This document shows, piece after piece, positions 52,173 to 60,771 of a stretch of 64,000 bases of DNA. This stretch comes from Parapedobacter sp051400755 (GTDB taxonomy: Bacteria > Bacteroidota > Bacteroidia > Sphingobacteriales > Sphingobacteriaceae). A program made the translations under genes and the position numbers. The DNA is taken from assembly GCF_051400755.1 (NCBI RefSeq), contig NZ_JBLFFL010000010.1:19991-83990 (forward strand). Reading direction: 5' to 3'. Under the pieces are notes generated by a model that did no database searches, was not told the origin of the DNA, and saw only the letters and a program-made list of their open reading frames with translations. The stretch's first letter is position 1, and every line of letters starts with the position of its first letter.

Positions 52173-53378
52173 TCACACTTTTCCGGCCTGTTGCCTGTCT
52201 CGAAAGAAAAGTAAGAACAATAGCGTCACGAACAATGCGATCCCGGCTGGGATCAGCCAAATCGTTTTCCAATCGTGACCATCCGCAAGGGCGTAAGCGT
52301 CCACAATCGGTCCCGAAACGAAGGCACCGATCAGCATGCCCAATCCATACGTGCCCAGTGTAACCAATCCTTGTGCTGCGGATTTAAACTTTTCACCCGC
52401 CAGGTTATCGGTATATATTTGACCGGTAACAAAGAAAAAGTCATAACAAATACCGTGCAAGGCAATTCCTATAATCAACATCCAATAGTTTGCACCCGCA
52501 TCGCCATAAGCAAAACACACATAACGAAGTACCCACGCAAACATTCCGATGGCCAACATCTTCTTTACGCCCAAACGGATAAAAAACACCGGAATTAACA
52601 ACATAAACAGTGTTTCAGAAACCTGCCCCAACGATTGGACACCGGCGGCGGCCTTCATACCCGCCTCATTAAAGAATTGGTTAGCGAACGTATAATAAAA
52701 TTGAAGCGGGATACAAATTGCAATGGAGGAAAGAAAGAAAAGCAGGTAAGACTTATGTGTAAGCAAACGCAGCGCATCCAACCCCAAAATTTCACTGATG
52801 GAAGTTTTTTCACCTTTTTTCAGCGGAGGCGTGGCCGGCAACGTGAAACTAAATAAACCTAAAATGAGGGATGCAATACCGGCCATCTTAAACGTCAACG
52901 CCAATTGGTCTGATTGCTCCCACCCCAACCAGCCGATGGTCAGCCCTGCGATAACCCATCCAATGGTACCTAATACGCGGATCGTGGAAAACTCCTTGCT
53001 TGGGTCTTTCATCTGGCGAAACGAAATGGAATTGACCAATGCCAATGTAGGCATATAAAGGATCATATACACGACAATCAAGGGGAACAGCGCGTCAAAA
53101 GTGGACGTCGAAGCGGCCATCCAAAGTAACATGGCTCCAGCGAGGTGAAGTACACCCAGTATCCGTTGCGCCGGGAAGAATTTATCGGCGATCAAACCAA
53201 TAATAAAAGGTGCGACGATGGCGCCGATAGACTGTGTCAGAAACGCTAAACTCGTTTGAAATCCGGTGGTCCCCAGATTCTTGCTCAGAAACGTACCCAA
53301 CGTCACAAACCATGATCCCCAAATAAAAAATTCGAGGAACATCATGAAAGACAACTTGACTCTCGTGCCTATGTTCAT
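52173..53378 (-). CDS. NupG-like MFS transporter
   Basis: 401 residues, twelve membrane segments, nucleoside:H+ symporter (LacY/NupG-like) type: LSFMMFLEFFIWGSWFVTL at the N-terminus is its signature. The ATG overlaps the stop of the isomerase gene (ATGA). In Bacteroidota this transporter type is common in sugar-oxidation gene clusters, so the cargo may be a (keto)sugar and not a nucleoside (inference). A 100-bp gap follows before the GMC gene, the largest in the operon. Confidence 0.85.
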   Translation of the reverse strand: MNIGTRVKLSFMMFLEFFIWGSWFVTLGTFLSKNLGTTGFQTSLAFLTQSIGAIVAPFIIGLIADKFFPAQRILGVLHLAGAMLLWMAASTSTFDALFPLIVVYMILYMPTLALVNSISFRQMKDPSKEFSTIRVLGTIGWVIAGLTIGWLGWEQSDQLALTFKMAGIASLILGLFSFTLPATPPLKKGEKTSISEILGLDALRLLTHKSYLLFFLSSIAICIPLQFYYTFANQFFNEAGMKAAAGVQSLGQVSETLFMLLIPVFFIRLGVKKMLAIGMFAWVLRYVCFAYGDAGANYWMLIIGIALHGICYDFFFVTGQIYTDNLAGEKFKSAAQGLVTLGTYGLGMLIGAFVSGPIVDAYALADGHDWKTIWLIPAGIALFVTLLFLLFFRDRQQAGKV

Positions 53379-54301
53379 GCGTCCAAAAAGTTATCGACCT
53401 CCCGGTAAGCTGCGATCAATTTGAGTTCTCCTTCCTTGCCATCCACAGACTTGCCGTGCTCCATGCCGACAACTCCCCGGTAGCCCTTATCGTAGATGTG
53501 CTTGAATAGGTTTTTGTAATTGATCTCCCCGGTTGTGGGTTCTCTCCGTCCGGGATTGTCCCCCGTTTGAAAATAAGCGATCTCATCCCAGCAGCGATCG
53601 ATGTTGGCAATCAAATCACCTTCGTTGCGTTGCATGTGGTATACATCATACAGGAGCTTGCAGGAGGGGCTGTCTACCCCCTTGCAGATCAGGTAGGTTT
53701 GCGAGGATGTCCGCAGGAACAGGTCCGGCGTGTCGCTCAAGGGTTCCAATACCATGATGATCCCATGCGGTTCCAAGATCTCGGCACCGCGTCTCAATGC
53801 CTCGATGACATTTGCCGTCTGGATGTCCAACGGCAGATTCCGCGCAAAATCACCCGGTACCACCGTGGTATGTTTGCCACCGCACCGCTTGGCCAGTTCC
53901 ACTGCTTCTCGGCAGCCCTTTAAAAATACATCCACATGTTCCTGTTTTCCAGCGGCCAGGGTATTCGCTCCGTTTCCGCCCTTGTCAAGCACGAAGACCC
54001 CCATGGTCATTCCCAATTTTGCCAGCAGACTGCCGATGCGTTCTTGTTCCTGCACGGGCCGCCCGGAAAAGCCATTATCTTCAATACTACGGAATCCGTG
54101 GTCATAAGCAAACTGGATCTGATCGAGGATGTCCTTGCCCGCATGGTGCTCGAAATGTCCCTGATGCGGACCATAATTGAGGGTAAATGGTTTGTTTTCT
54201 TGTTTTGGCGCACCATCGCTTCCTCGTACGTCAAGCGATCCGCTGGTGACTACGGCTCCAGTGGCCAACAATGAATTCCGAATAAATTGACTTCTTTTCA
54301 T
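53375..54301 (-). CDS. Xylose-isomerase-like TIM-barrel (sugar isomerase/epimerase) with signal peptide
   Basis: 308 residues. An N-terminal signal resembling a weak Tat type (MKRSQFIRNSLLATGAVV) precedes an AP-endonuclease-2/xylose-isomerase-like barrel. Likely metal ligands sit in MVLEPLSD, LLYDVYHMQ and VGMEHGKS. Close relatives are called hydroxypyruvate isomerase or sugar-phosphate isomerase/epimerase, but barrels of this class also isomerise or beta-eliminate keto-sugars. Export and operon context favour action on an unphosphorylated keto-sugar in the periplasm (inference). It overlaps the MFS gene by 4 bp. Confidence 0.82.
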   Translation of the reverse strand: MKRSQFIRNSLLATGAVVTSGSLDVRGSDGAPKQENKPFTLNYGPHQGHFEHHAGKDILDQIQFAYDHGFRSIEDNGFSGRPVQEQERIGSLLAKLGMTMGVFVLDKGGNGANTLAAGKQEHVDVFLKGCREAVELAKRCGGKHTTVVPGDFARNLPLDIQTANVIEALRRGAEILEPHGIIMVLEPLSDTPDLFLRTSSQTYLICKGVDSPSCKLLYDVYHMQRNEGDLIANIDRCWDEIAYFQTGDNPGRREPTTGEINYKNLFKHIYDKGYRGVVGMEHGKSVDGKEGELKLIAAYREVDNFLDA

Positions 54302-54318
54302 TCCTAAGATTTTTATGT

Positions 54319-55347
54319 TTATTGGGTGGTTATCAATTTTGCAAATCCGCTGCTCATGGTATCTCTCACTTCACCGCGTTCATTCCGGTAAATGACAAAA
54401 ACTTCCATATCGTTGTGGCGGTTCACAAATGTTATTGCCTCATCGGCTTTCATGGCCATAATGACATTATCGTATCCATCAGCCGTCATCGCATCCTCCG
54501 CATAGATGGTCGCACTGATGATCCCCGTATCAAACGGATAGCCCGATTTGGGATCGATATGGTGCGATACCCTTCGTTCGCCGTCCTGCAAGAACTGGCG
54601 GTAATTTCCCGCCGTGGTAACGGCTCCTTTCCGCACCTCCATCACATCATTGATGACCGTCGCCTCACGCCCGTCACGTTGAGTTGCCGGCCGCTCTATC
54701 CCGATACGCATCGGCGTACCATCCGGCTTGGGTCCCTTTACACGCAACTCACCGCCCAATTCCACCAGGTAATGGGTTATTTTTTTGCGATCCAAATAAT
54801 CCGCCAATGCATCTACGGTATACCCCTGTGCGACGCCGTTCACATCCAGGTGCACACAGGGTTCCTTTTTTGTTAATCGGCGCCCCCTCAATCGGATCTT
54901 ATCCATTCCGACACACGCAAGCGCCCCGCGCACCTCGGTACTATCCGGAAAATGGCTTATCGGTTTCGCGCCGAAACCCCAAAGCTGCACCAGCGGGGCC
55001 ACGGTAATATCAAAGATCCCTTTGCTATCCCGATAAATCGTTTCCGATTTAGCCAGTACCTTCCGAAAGTGTTCATCCACCTCATAACGCCCACGTCCGC
55101 CTGCATTGATCTTATTGATCAGCGAATAGGGTTTGTATAACGACATGGAACTGTCGATAGCCGATAACAGGCTATCGACAGCCACTTTTGACACTTTGTT
55201 ATCCGTTGCGTAGTATGTAATGCTATAATCGGTGCCCTGGGCATAGCCTTTAATGGAATATTGCGTTAGCCCGGTATCAACGGATTCGGCTCCTATCATC
55301 ATGCCCGTTACCCACAACAGCCCGATCCACCGTTTACCGATTGCCAC
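54319..55347 (-). CDS. apbE: ApbE-type FAD:protein FMN transferase
   Basis: 342 residues from GTG 55347, whose first base is the last base of the upstream stop codon (TAGTG). The signal peptide reads MAIGKRWIGLLWVTGMMIGA. ApbE motifs: DITVAPLVQLWGFG, HLDVNGVAQGYTVDALADY, VELGGELRVKG, AVTTAGNYRQF, SHHIDPKSGYPFD and ATIYAEDAMTADGYD (Mg/FAD site). It attaches FMN covalently to Ser/Thr of exported redox proteins. No recognised FMN-binding target domain is in the window, so its target in this operon is open. Confidence 0.9.
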   Translation of the reverse strand: MAIGKRWIGLLWVTGMMIGAESVDTGLTQYSIKGYAQGTDYSITYYATDNKVSKVAVDSLLSAIDSSMSLYKPYSLINKINAGGRGRYEVDEHFRKVLAKSETIYRDSKGIFDITVAPLVQLWGFGAKPISHFPDSTEVRGALACVGMDKIRLRGRRLTKKEPCVHLDVNGVAQGYTVDALADYLDRKKITHYLVELGGELRVKGPKPDGTPMRIGIERPATQRDGREATVINDVMEVRKGAVTTAGNYRQFLQDGERRVSHHIDPKSGYPFDTGIISATIYAEDAMTADGYDNVIMAMKADEAITFVNRHNDMEVFVIYRNERGEVRDTMSSGFAKLITTQ

Positions 55348-56666
55348 TACAACACCACTGTTTGCCCTGGGATCGCGTAAGGGTAAAGTCCATTTTCATC
55401 AGGCAGCACTTTCGGCTGCGCATCCCATGCGAAACGCTCAGGCATGAGATTCACATTGGATTTCAGGGCGTCATCCCATTTGATCACCTGTCCGGAATAC
55501 GTGGCCAGCCGGCCGATGATCCCCGTCAATGTGCTATAGGCACCATATTCGGCGTTATCAAATTTATATTCCCCCTTGCTGATCGCATCAAACAGCTCTA
55601 CATGCTCATGCTGGTAAGGATTAGCATTCCCCCGTTTCGGATGGTTATAAAGCTCCTTGCCACTGGCATCCACCATCACGGCATCATTGCCAGCCGATAA
55701 ATAGATCTTGCCCTTCGTGCCCTGGAAGGATTCGTCGACCCGATTGGATGTTCCCTCGAAATGCCGGCATTGGCTGTATATCACCGAGCCGTCGGCATAG
55801 GTGAGTTCCACCGCATGGTTGTCGTAGATCTCTCCATGTTCTTTGCCCGTGCGCCAAGCTCTGCTGCCGGTTCCCTGGATGGATACCGGATAGCTTCCCT
55901 TCACCCAGTTGGCCACATCGATATTATGCACATGCTGCTCGACGATATGGTCGCCGCACAGCCAGTTGAAGTAATACCAGTTGCGCATCTGATACTCCAT
56001 TTCCGTCTGGCTGGCTTGGCGCGGACGCACCCATACGCCGCCGCTATTCCAGTATACCTGGCCGGATACGATGTCGCCGAGTGCTCCATCCTGTATCCGT
56101 TTGATCGCCTCGCGATAGTTGGCCTGATAGCGGCGCTGTAAGCCTACCACCACGTTGAGTTTTTTGCGCTTGGCTTCTTCCGCTGCCGCCAGCACCCGGC
56201 GTATACCCGGTACGTCCGTGGCTACGGGTTTTTCCATAAATACATGCTTACCCTGCTTCACCGCCTCTTCAAAATGAATGGGCCTGAAACCCGGTGAGGT
56301 AGCCAAAATAACCACATCAGCAAATGGAATGGCCTTTTGATAGGCGTCAAAGCCCACGAATTTGCGGTCTTCCGGCACGTCCAGTTTATCCGCATGGCGT
56401 TCCGATAACTTGGTGTATGCCTCGTCCAGCCTGTCGCGGAAGGCGTCGGCAAGCGCGACAATCTTGAGGTTTGCTCCAGATGCAATCGCATCGAAAGCCG
56501 CTCCGGTGCCCCGACCGCCGCAACCCACAACAGCCACCTTGATGACGTCATTTCCACTTGCGTATGCACCCAATACGGGTGCTCCGCTGAGCATGGCTCC
56601 GCCTGCCAGCAGGGCCGATGTCTTCAAAAATTCCCGGCGTTGTTCGCCTGCACTTTTCGTGTTCAT
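55347..56666 (-). CDS. Tat-exported Gfo/Idh/MocA family oxidoreductase
   Basis: 439 residues. Tat signal EQRREFLKTSALLAGGAML. Rossmann motif VAVVGCGGRGTGAA, EKP motif FMEKPVATD, and CGDHIVEQHVHNIDVANWV in the catalytic domain (His-rich site). It should oxidise or reduce a sugar hydroxyl with a bound NAD(P). It lies between the SUMF1-fold gene (44 bp upstream) and ApbE, to which it is translationally coupled. It differs clearly from the other two Gfo/Idh proteins here, so it may act on another position or step. Confidence 0.88.
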   Translation of the reverse strand: MNTKSAGEQRREFLKTSALLAGGAMLSGAPVLGAYASGNDVIKVAVVGCGGRGTGAAFDAIASGANLKIVALADAFRDRLDEAYTKLSERHADKLDVPEDRKFVGFDAYQKAIPFADVVILATSPGFRPIHFEEAVKQGKHVFMEKPVATDVPGIRRVLAAAEEAKRKKLNVVVGLQRRYQANYREAIKRIQDGALGDIVSGQVYWNSGGVWVRPRQASQTEMEYQMRNWYYFNWLCGDHIVEQHVHNIDVANWVKGSYPVSIQGTGSRAWRTGKEHGEIYDNHAVELTYADGSVIYSQCRHFEGTSNRVDESFQGTKGKIYLSAGNDAVMVDASGKELYNHPKRGNANPYQHEHVELFDAISKGEYKFDNAEYGAYSTLTGIIGRLATYSGQVIKWDDALKSNVNLMPERFAWDAQPKVLPDENGLYPYAIPGQTVVL

Positions 56667-56710
56667 CTGTTTTGTTTTAGATTTATCCTTGTGATTTATT
56701 ACTTAATTGG

Positions 56711-57673
56711 TCAATAATCCTGTATGGGTGCCTTATCATAATAGGCCATGATCTCGGCTTCTGATGGAGGATTCAATGGCCTCACCAGCCGGATACCGAC
56801 GAACGGCGCCTCCGGAAACCACCAGTTGCTTTTGGGGATCTGCGGATCCAGCTGTTTCCACGATGGGTCAGAAGGCAAGCGCGATGCCGACCTGAGGTAG
56901 TCCGCATCGTCTTCAAACGACCCGCCACGGACACTGTGCGGATAGAGCTTCTCCGGAACAGCCACCGGGTTTTCGGCAACCGTCCCCTCAAATTGCTGAT
57001 AGAAGTCGGCAATGTATTGGTCATACGTCCATTCCGCCACATTGCCATGCATATCATAAAGTCCCCACGCATTGGGCTTCAGCTGCCCTACCGGATGCGT
57101 CTCGCCTTCACTGTTGGCCCGATACCACGCATAGTCGCCCACGGCTGATGCATCATCACCAAATGAATACGCCGAGGTGCTGCCCGCGCGGCATGCATAT
57201 TCCCATTCCGCCTCCGTGGGCAAACGATAGAACACCCCTGTACGTACATATAACCATTTACAGAACTGGATGGCATTATACTGTGTCATCGCCAGTGCCG
57301 GGTGCCCTTCCTTGCCCATGCCAAAGGTCATGTCCAGATAAGGCTTGGTCGGGCGGGTCACCGCATCCACTTCCGCCGGTATGGTGCCTCCGCTCCGCGA
57401 CCGTTCGAAGTCTTTATACACGAACGGTTCATACACGTCCCATGTCACTTCATAGGTACCCATCCAAAAGGGGTCTACCTTCACTTGATGCACCGGCTTT
57501 TCATCGGCGTTGCCCGCTTCACTGCCCATCCGATATTCACCAGCGGGAATGGGCTGCATGGAGAAACTTAGATTAGTTCCTTCAAGACGTTGGGTATAGG
57601 GTTTGAAATCTTCTTGGGCGACGACAACGTTCAGCAACAGGGGACAAATAAACAATACGGATTTTATAGACAT
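56711..57673 (-). CDS. SUMF1/FGE-fold secreted protein without the catalytic cysteines
   Basis: 320 residues from ATG 57673 (signal peptide to VVVAQ); a TTG at 57688 is the alternative. The formylglycine-generating-enzyme-like fold is clear: GEYRMGSEAGNADEKP, VTWDVYEPFV, RLPTEAEWEYACRAGS, GLYDMHGNVAEWTYDQY, SVRGGSFEDDADYLRSASR and FVGIRLVR. In active FGE the segment after RGGS carries two Cys; here it reads FEDDADYLR, so sulfatase-activating activity is unlikely. It is the first gene of the operon. It may bind a substrate or support another operon protein (inference). Confidence 0.88.
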   Translation of the reverse strand: MSIKSVLFICPLLLNVVVAQEDFKPYTQRLEGTNLSFSMQPIPAGEYRMGSEAGNADEKPVHQVKVDPFWMGTYEVTWDVYEPFVYKDFERSRSGGTIPAEVDAVTRPTKPYLDMTFGMGKEGHPALAMTQYNAIQFCKWLYVRTGVFYRLPTEAEWEYACRAGSTSAYSFGDDASAVGDYAWYRANSEGETHPVGQLKPNAWGLYDMHGNVAEWTYDQYIADFYQQFEGTVAENPVAVPEKLYPHSVRGGSFEDDADYLRSASRLPSDPSWKQLDPQIPKSNWWFPEAPFVGIRLVRPLNPPSEAEIMAYYDKAPIQDY

Positions 57674-57746
57674 CTCAACTATGGTCAATCAAAATTTGGT
57701 GGCTCAATTTACTGCCTTTTTGTTTAAATGCAAAATATGACTACAT

Positions 57747-57789
57747 AAAAAAACGTCCATGGTGTGTAAAAATTACACCATGGACGTTT
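57747..57789 (-). terminator. Terminator of the rimP-nusA-infB operon
   Basis: On the minus strand a 15-bp perfect stem (57789-57775 with 57765-57751, 9-base loop) is followed by T7. It lies about 44 bp after the infB stop. Confidence 0.9.
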
Positions 57790-57791
57790 CA

Positions 57792-57818
57792 TTTGCTTTA
57801 ACAACCGATTAAAGCAAA
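57792..57818. repeat. Second hairpin downstream of infB
   Basis: TTTGCTTTAA (57792-57801) and TTAAAGCAAA (57809-57818) form a perfect 10-bp inverted repeat just before the terminator. It may protect the mRNA 3' end or help termination. Confidence 0.5.
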
Positions 57819-57832
57819 CAAATATGTTACAT

Positions 57833-60724
57833 TTAAAGCTTCCGTTTGATCTCTACCTGTTCGTAGGCTTCAATGATATCGCCTACTTTAATGTCGTTGA
57901 AGTTATGGATGTTCAATCCGCATTCGTAACCGGCGGATACTTCTTTTACATCGTCCTTGAACCGTTTGAGCGAAGCCAGCTGCCCGGTGTATACCACCAC
58001 GCCATCACGGATGACCCGGATGCTGTGGTTACGATTGATCTTGCCGTCCAACACCATACAACCGGCGATGGTGCCGACCTTACTGATCTTGAATACGTCG
58101 CGGATCTCCACATTGGCCACGATCTTCTCTTCAAACTTCGGCGCCAACATTCCTTCCATTGCTGCCTTCAATTCTTCGATGGCATCGTAGATGATCGAAT
58201 ACAGTCGGATATCGATTTGCTCCTGTTCAGCCAGCTTACGCGCACCGGTAGATGGCCTGACCTGGAAGCCGATGATGATGGCATCAGAAGCCGAAGCCAA
58301 CAATACATCCGATTCGGATATCTGGCCTACGGATTTATGAATGATATTCACCTGGATCTCTTCGGTCGATAATTTGAGCAGGGAGTCGGACAGCGCTTCT
58401 ATCGAGCCGTCCACATCACCTTTGACGATGACGTTAAGCTCCTTGAAATTACCAATGGCCAACCGTCTGCCGATCTCATCCAGCGTAATGTGCTTTTGCG
58501 TGCGCAGTCCCTGTTCGCGTTGCAGTTGAAGCCTTTTATTGGCCACCTGCCGGGCTTCCACTTCGCTCTCCATTTCATAAAATTTATCACCGGCGGTAGG
58601 TGCACCAGCCATCCCCAAGATCTGTACGGGGGTTGCTGGACCGGCCTCAATGACTTTTTGACCGCGCTCATTATGCAGTGCCTTTACTTTTCCGCTATGC
58701 GAACCTGCCAATATCGGCGAACCCACGCGGAGTGTTCCCGAAAGAATCAACACCGTGGTCACAATGCCTCTGCCCTTATCAAGGCTGGCCTCGATGACCG
58801 AGCCGACAGCCCGCTTTTTAGGGTCGGCCTTCAATTCGAGCAATTCAGCCTCAAGCAATACCTTTTCAAGCAATAAATCAATATTTTGCCCCGTTTTACC
58901 GGATATTTCCTGGCACTGGTATTTACCGCCCCAGTCTTCGACCAGAATATTCATGGCCGAGAGCTGCTCGCGGATCTTGTCTGCATTGGCTCCTGGCTTG
59001 TCAATTTTGGTAAAGGCAAATACGATCGGTACGCCCGCTGCCTGTGCGTGATTAATGGCCTCCCGGGTCTGAGGCATTACCGCGTCGTCGGCTGCAATCA
59101 CAATGATGGCGATATCCGTTACCTGCGCACCGCGTGCACGCATGGCAGTAAATGCCTCGTGACCGGGGGTGTCCAAAAACGTTATTTTACGGCCGTCATC
59201 AAGCTTCACTTCGTAGGCCCCGATGTGCTGGGTGATCCCTCCGGCTTCACCGGCGATGACATTCGATTTGCGTACATAATCCAACAGCGATGTTTTACCG
59301 TGGTCTACGTGACCCATTACGGTCACAATAGGCGCCCGGGGAACCAGGTTTTCTGCATTATCGGGTTCCTCAAGCTCAGCATTTTCCTCATCGTCAGGCT
59401 TCACAAACTCGATTTCATACCCAAATTCATCCGCCACGATGGCAATGGTTTCGGCATCCAAGCGCTGATTGATAGACACAAAAAGTCCCAAGCTCATGCA
59501 GGTAGCAATGATCTGTGTCACCTGTACCCCCATCATGTTCGCAAGGTCATTGGCCGTCACAAATTCCGTCACCTTCAATACCTTGGACATCATCTCTTGC
59601 TCAAGGGCGGCTTCTTCCGCCGAATGTGCGATATCATCACGTTTTTGGCGGCGGAGTTTTGCACGCTGTGCAAACTTGCCCGACTTACCTGCACCGCTCA
59701 GGCGTGCGAGCGTTGCTTTGATCTGGTCCTGTATTTCCTTTTCAGATGGCTCTTCCCGGCTTTCAGTCGCATGCCGCGGTTTACCCTTGTTGAAATCAGG
59801 GCGAGCCTTTGCCGGTCCACCGCCGGTCTGTTGGCCAGGTGCGTTCGGGGTAGCGGGACGGGGCGTACCCGGTTTATCCTTCCGTTTACGCTTCCGCTTA
59901 TGGTCGTGCGAAGACACTCCAGACGCATTGGAAGACGATGCTACGGGCTTTTCCTTGGGTTGGTGCGCGGTCAAATCGATACGGCCCACCACATTCGGTC
60001 CTGCCAGGCGCTGTGCGCGTGCACGAATCACCTCCTGCTGAGGAGGTGCGGGCGTTGGTTCCACCTTGACTTCCGGCTTTTTATCGGCTACTTTCGGCGC
60101 CTCCGGGGCGGGTTCCGGTAATTTCTCGACAACAGGCGGTACGGACTCAACGACTGGGGTCGGCGGGGTCGGCTCCGGTTCGGGCGCCTGTTCCATTTCC
60201 ACCGGCGGCGCTACCGGTATGTTGTCTTCTTCTTTTTCTATTGGCGTTTCTTTCGGTGTTTCCTTTTGAGGCCTTCCGCCTCTCAGGTTCCCCAAATCGA
60301 TCTTACCGACGATCTTCATGCCGCCAGCATGCGGTTTCTCATCGGTCTTCATCGTTTCCTGCTCATTTTCAGGAACGCGTTTGTCCGCTACGGGCGCTTG
60401 CCGCACCTCCGGGGCAAACACGCCCGTATTCTTGATCAGGATTTCCTCAGCCTCACTGTCTCTTTGCGGTCTTTGCACAACAGGTTCCGAGGGAGATTCT
60501 TCCCGCCGGATTTTGCCAATGACAATTTGGTTGGCCTCCTCCTTGACGATCTTATCCCCCTGAAACTCCCTTAGCAGCACATCGTAGGTATCGCTGTCCA
60601 ATTTGGTTCCGGGCTTAGACTCCACGTCATAGCCACTCTTGACCAGGAAATCAACAGCAGTACTGATACCAATGTTCAACTCTTTTGCTGCTTTCAGCAA
60701 CGTTATGCTCTTACCTTCTGACAT
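57833..60724 (-). CDS. infB: Translation initiation factor IF-2
   Basis: 963 residues. N-terminal IF2-N domain (about 1-55: ITLLKAAKELNIGISTAVDF), a long Pro/Glu/Lys-rich linker (about 60-320), then the GTPase: G1 VTVMGHVDHGKTSLLD, G3 FLDTPGHEAF and G4 FTKIDKPGAN, followed by domains II-IV ending EAYEQVEIKRKL. It brings fMet-tRNA to the 30S subunit. It is last in the rimP-nusA-infB operon, the usual bacterial arrangement, 47 bp after nusA. Confidence 0.98.
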   Translation of the reverse strand: MSEGKSITLLKAAKELNIGISTAVDFLVKSGYDVESKPGTKLDSDTYDVLLREFQGDKIVKEEANQIVIGKIRREESPSEPVVQRPQRDSEAEEILIKNTGVFAPEVRQAPVADKRVPENEQETMKTDEKPHAGGMKIVGKIDLGNLRGGRPQKETPKETPIEKEEDNIPVAPPVEMEQAPEPEPTPPTPVVESVPPVVEKLPEPAPEAPKVADKKPEVKVEPTPAPPQQEVIRARAQRLAGPNVVGRIDLTAHQPKEKPVASSSNASGVSSHDHKRKRKRKDKPGTPRPATPNAPGQQTGGGPAKARPDFNKGKPRHATESREEPSEKEIQDQIKATLARLSGAGKSGKFAQRAKLRRQKRDDIAHSAEEAALEQEMMSKVLKVTEFVTANDLANMMGVQVTQIIATCMSLGLFVSINQRLDAETIAIVADEFGYEIEFVKPDDEENAELEEPDNAENLVPRAPIVTVMGHVDHGKTSLLDYVRKSNVIAGEAGGITQHIGAYEVKLDDGRKITFLDTPGHEAFTAMRARGAQVTDIAIIVIAADDAVMPQTREAINHAQAAGVPIVFAFTKIDKPGANADKIREQLSAMNILVEDWGGKYQCQEISGKTGQNIDLLLEKVLLEAELLELKADPKKRAVGSVIEASLDKGRGIVTTVLILSGTLRVGSPILAGSHSGKVKALHNERGQKVIEAGPATPVQILGMAGAPTAGDKFYEMESEVEARQVANKRLQLQREQGLRTQKHITLDEIGRRLAIGNFKELNVIVKGDVDGSIEALSDSLLKLSTEEIQVNIIHKSVGQISESDVLLASASDAIIIGFQVRPSTGARKLAEQEQIDIRLYSIIYDAIEELKAAMEGMLAPKFEEKIVANVEIRDVFKISKVGTIAGCMVLDGKINRNHSIRVIRDGVVVYTGQLASLKRFKDDVKEVSAGYECGLNIHNFNDIKVGDIIEAYEQVEIKRKL

Positions 60725-60771
60725 CTAATATTTCTCTCTTGTTATTGGTGCTGATACAAAAATATATTTTT

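Noticed and set aside
56711..57673. Sulfatase-activating formylglycine generator
   Set aside because: The two catalytic Cys of active FGE are absent and no sulfatase gene is in the window.
58886..60121. 411-codon plus-strand frame opposite infB
   Set aside because: infB is certain on the other strand; the opposite translation is Cys/His/Arg-rich and shows no domain.
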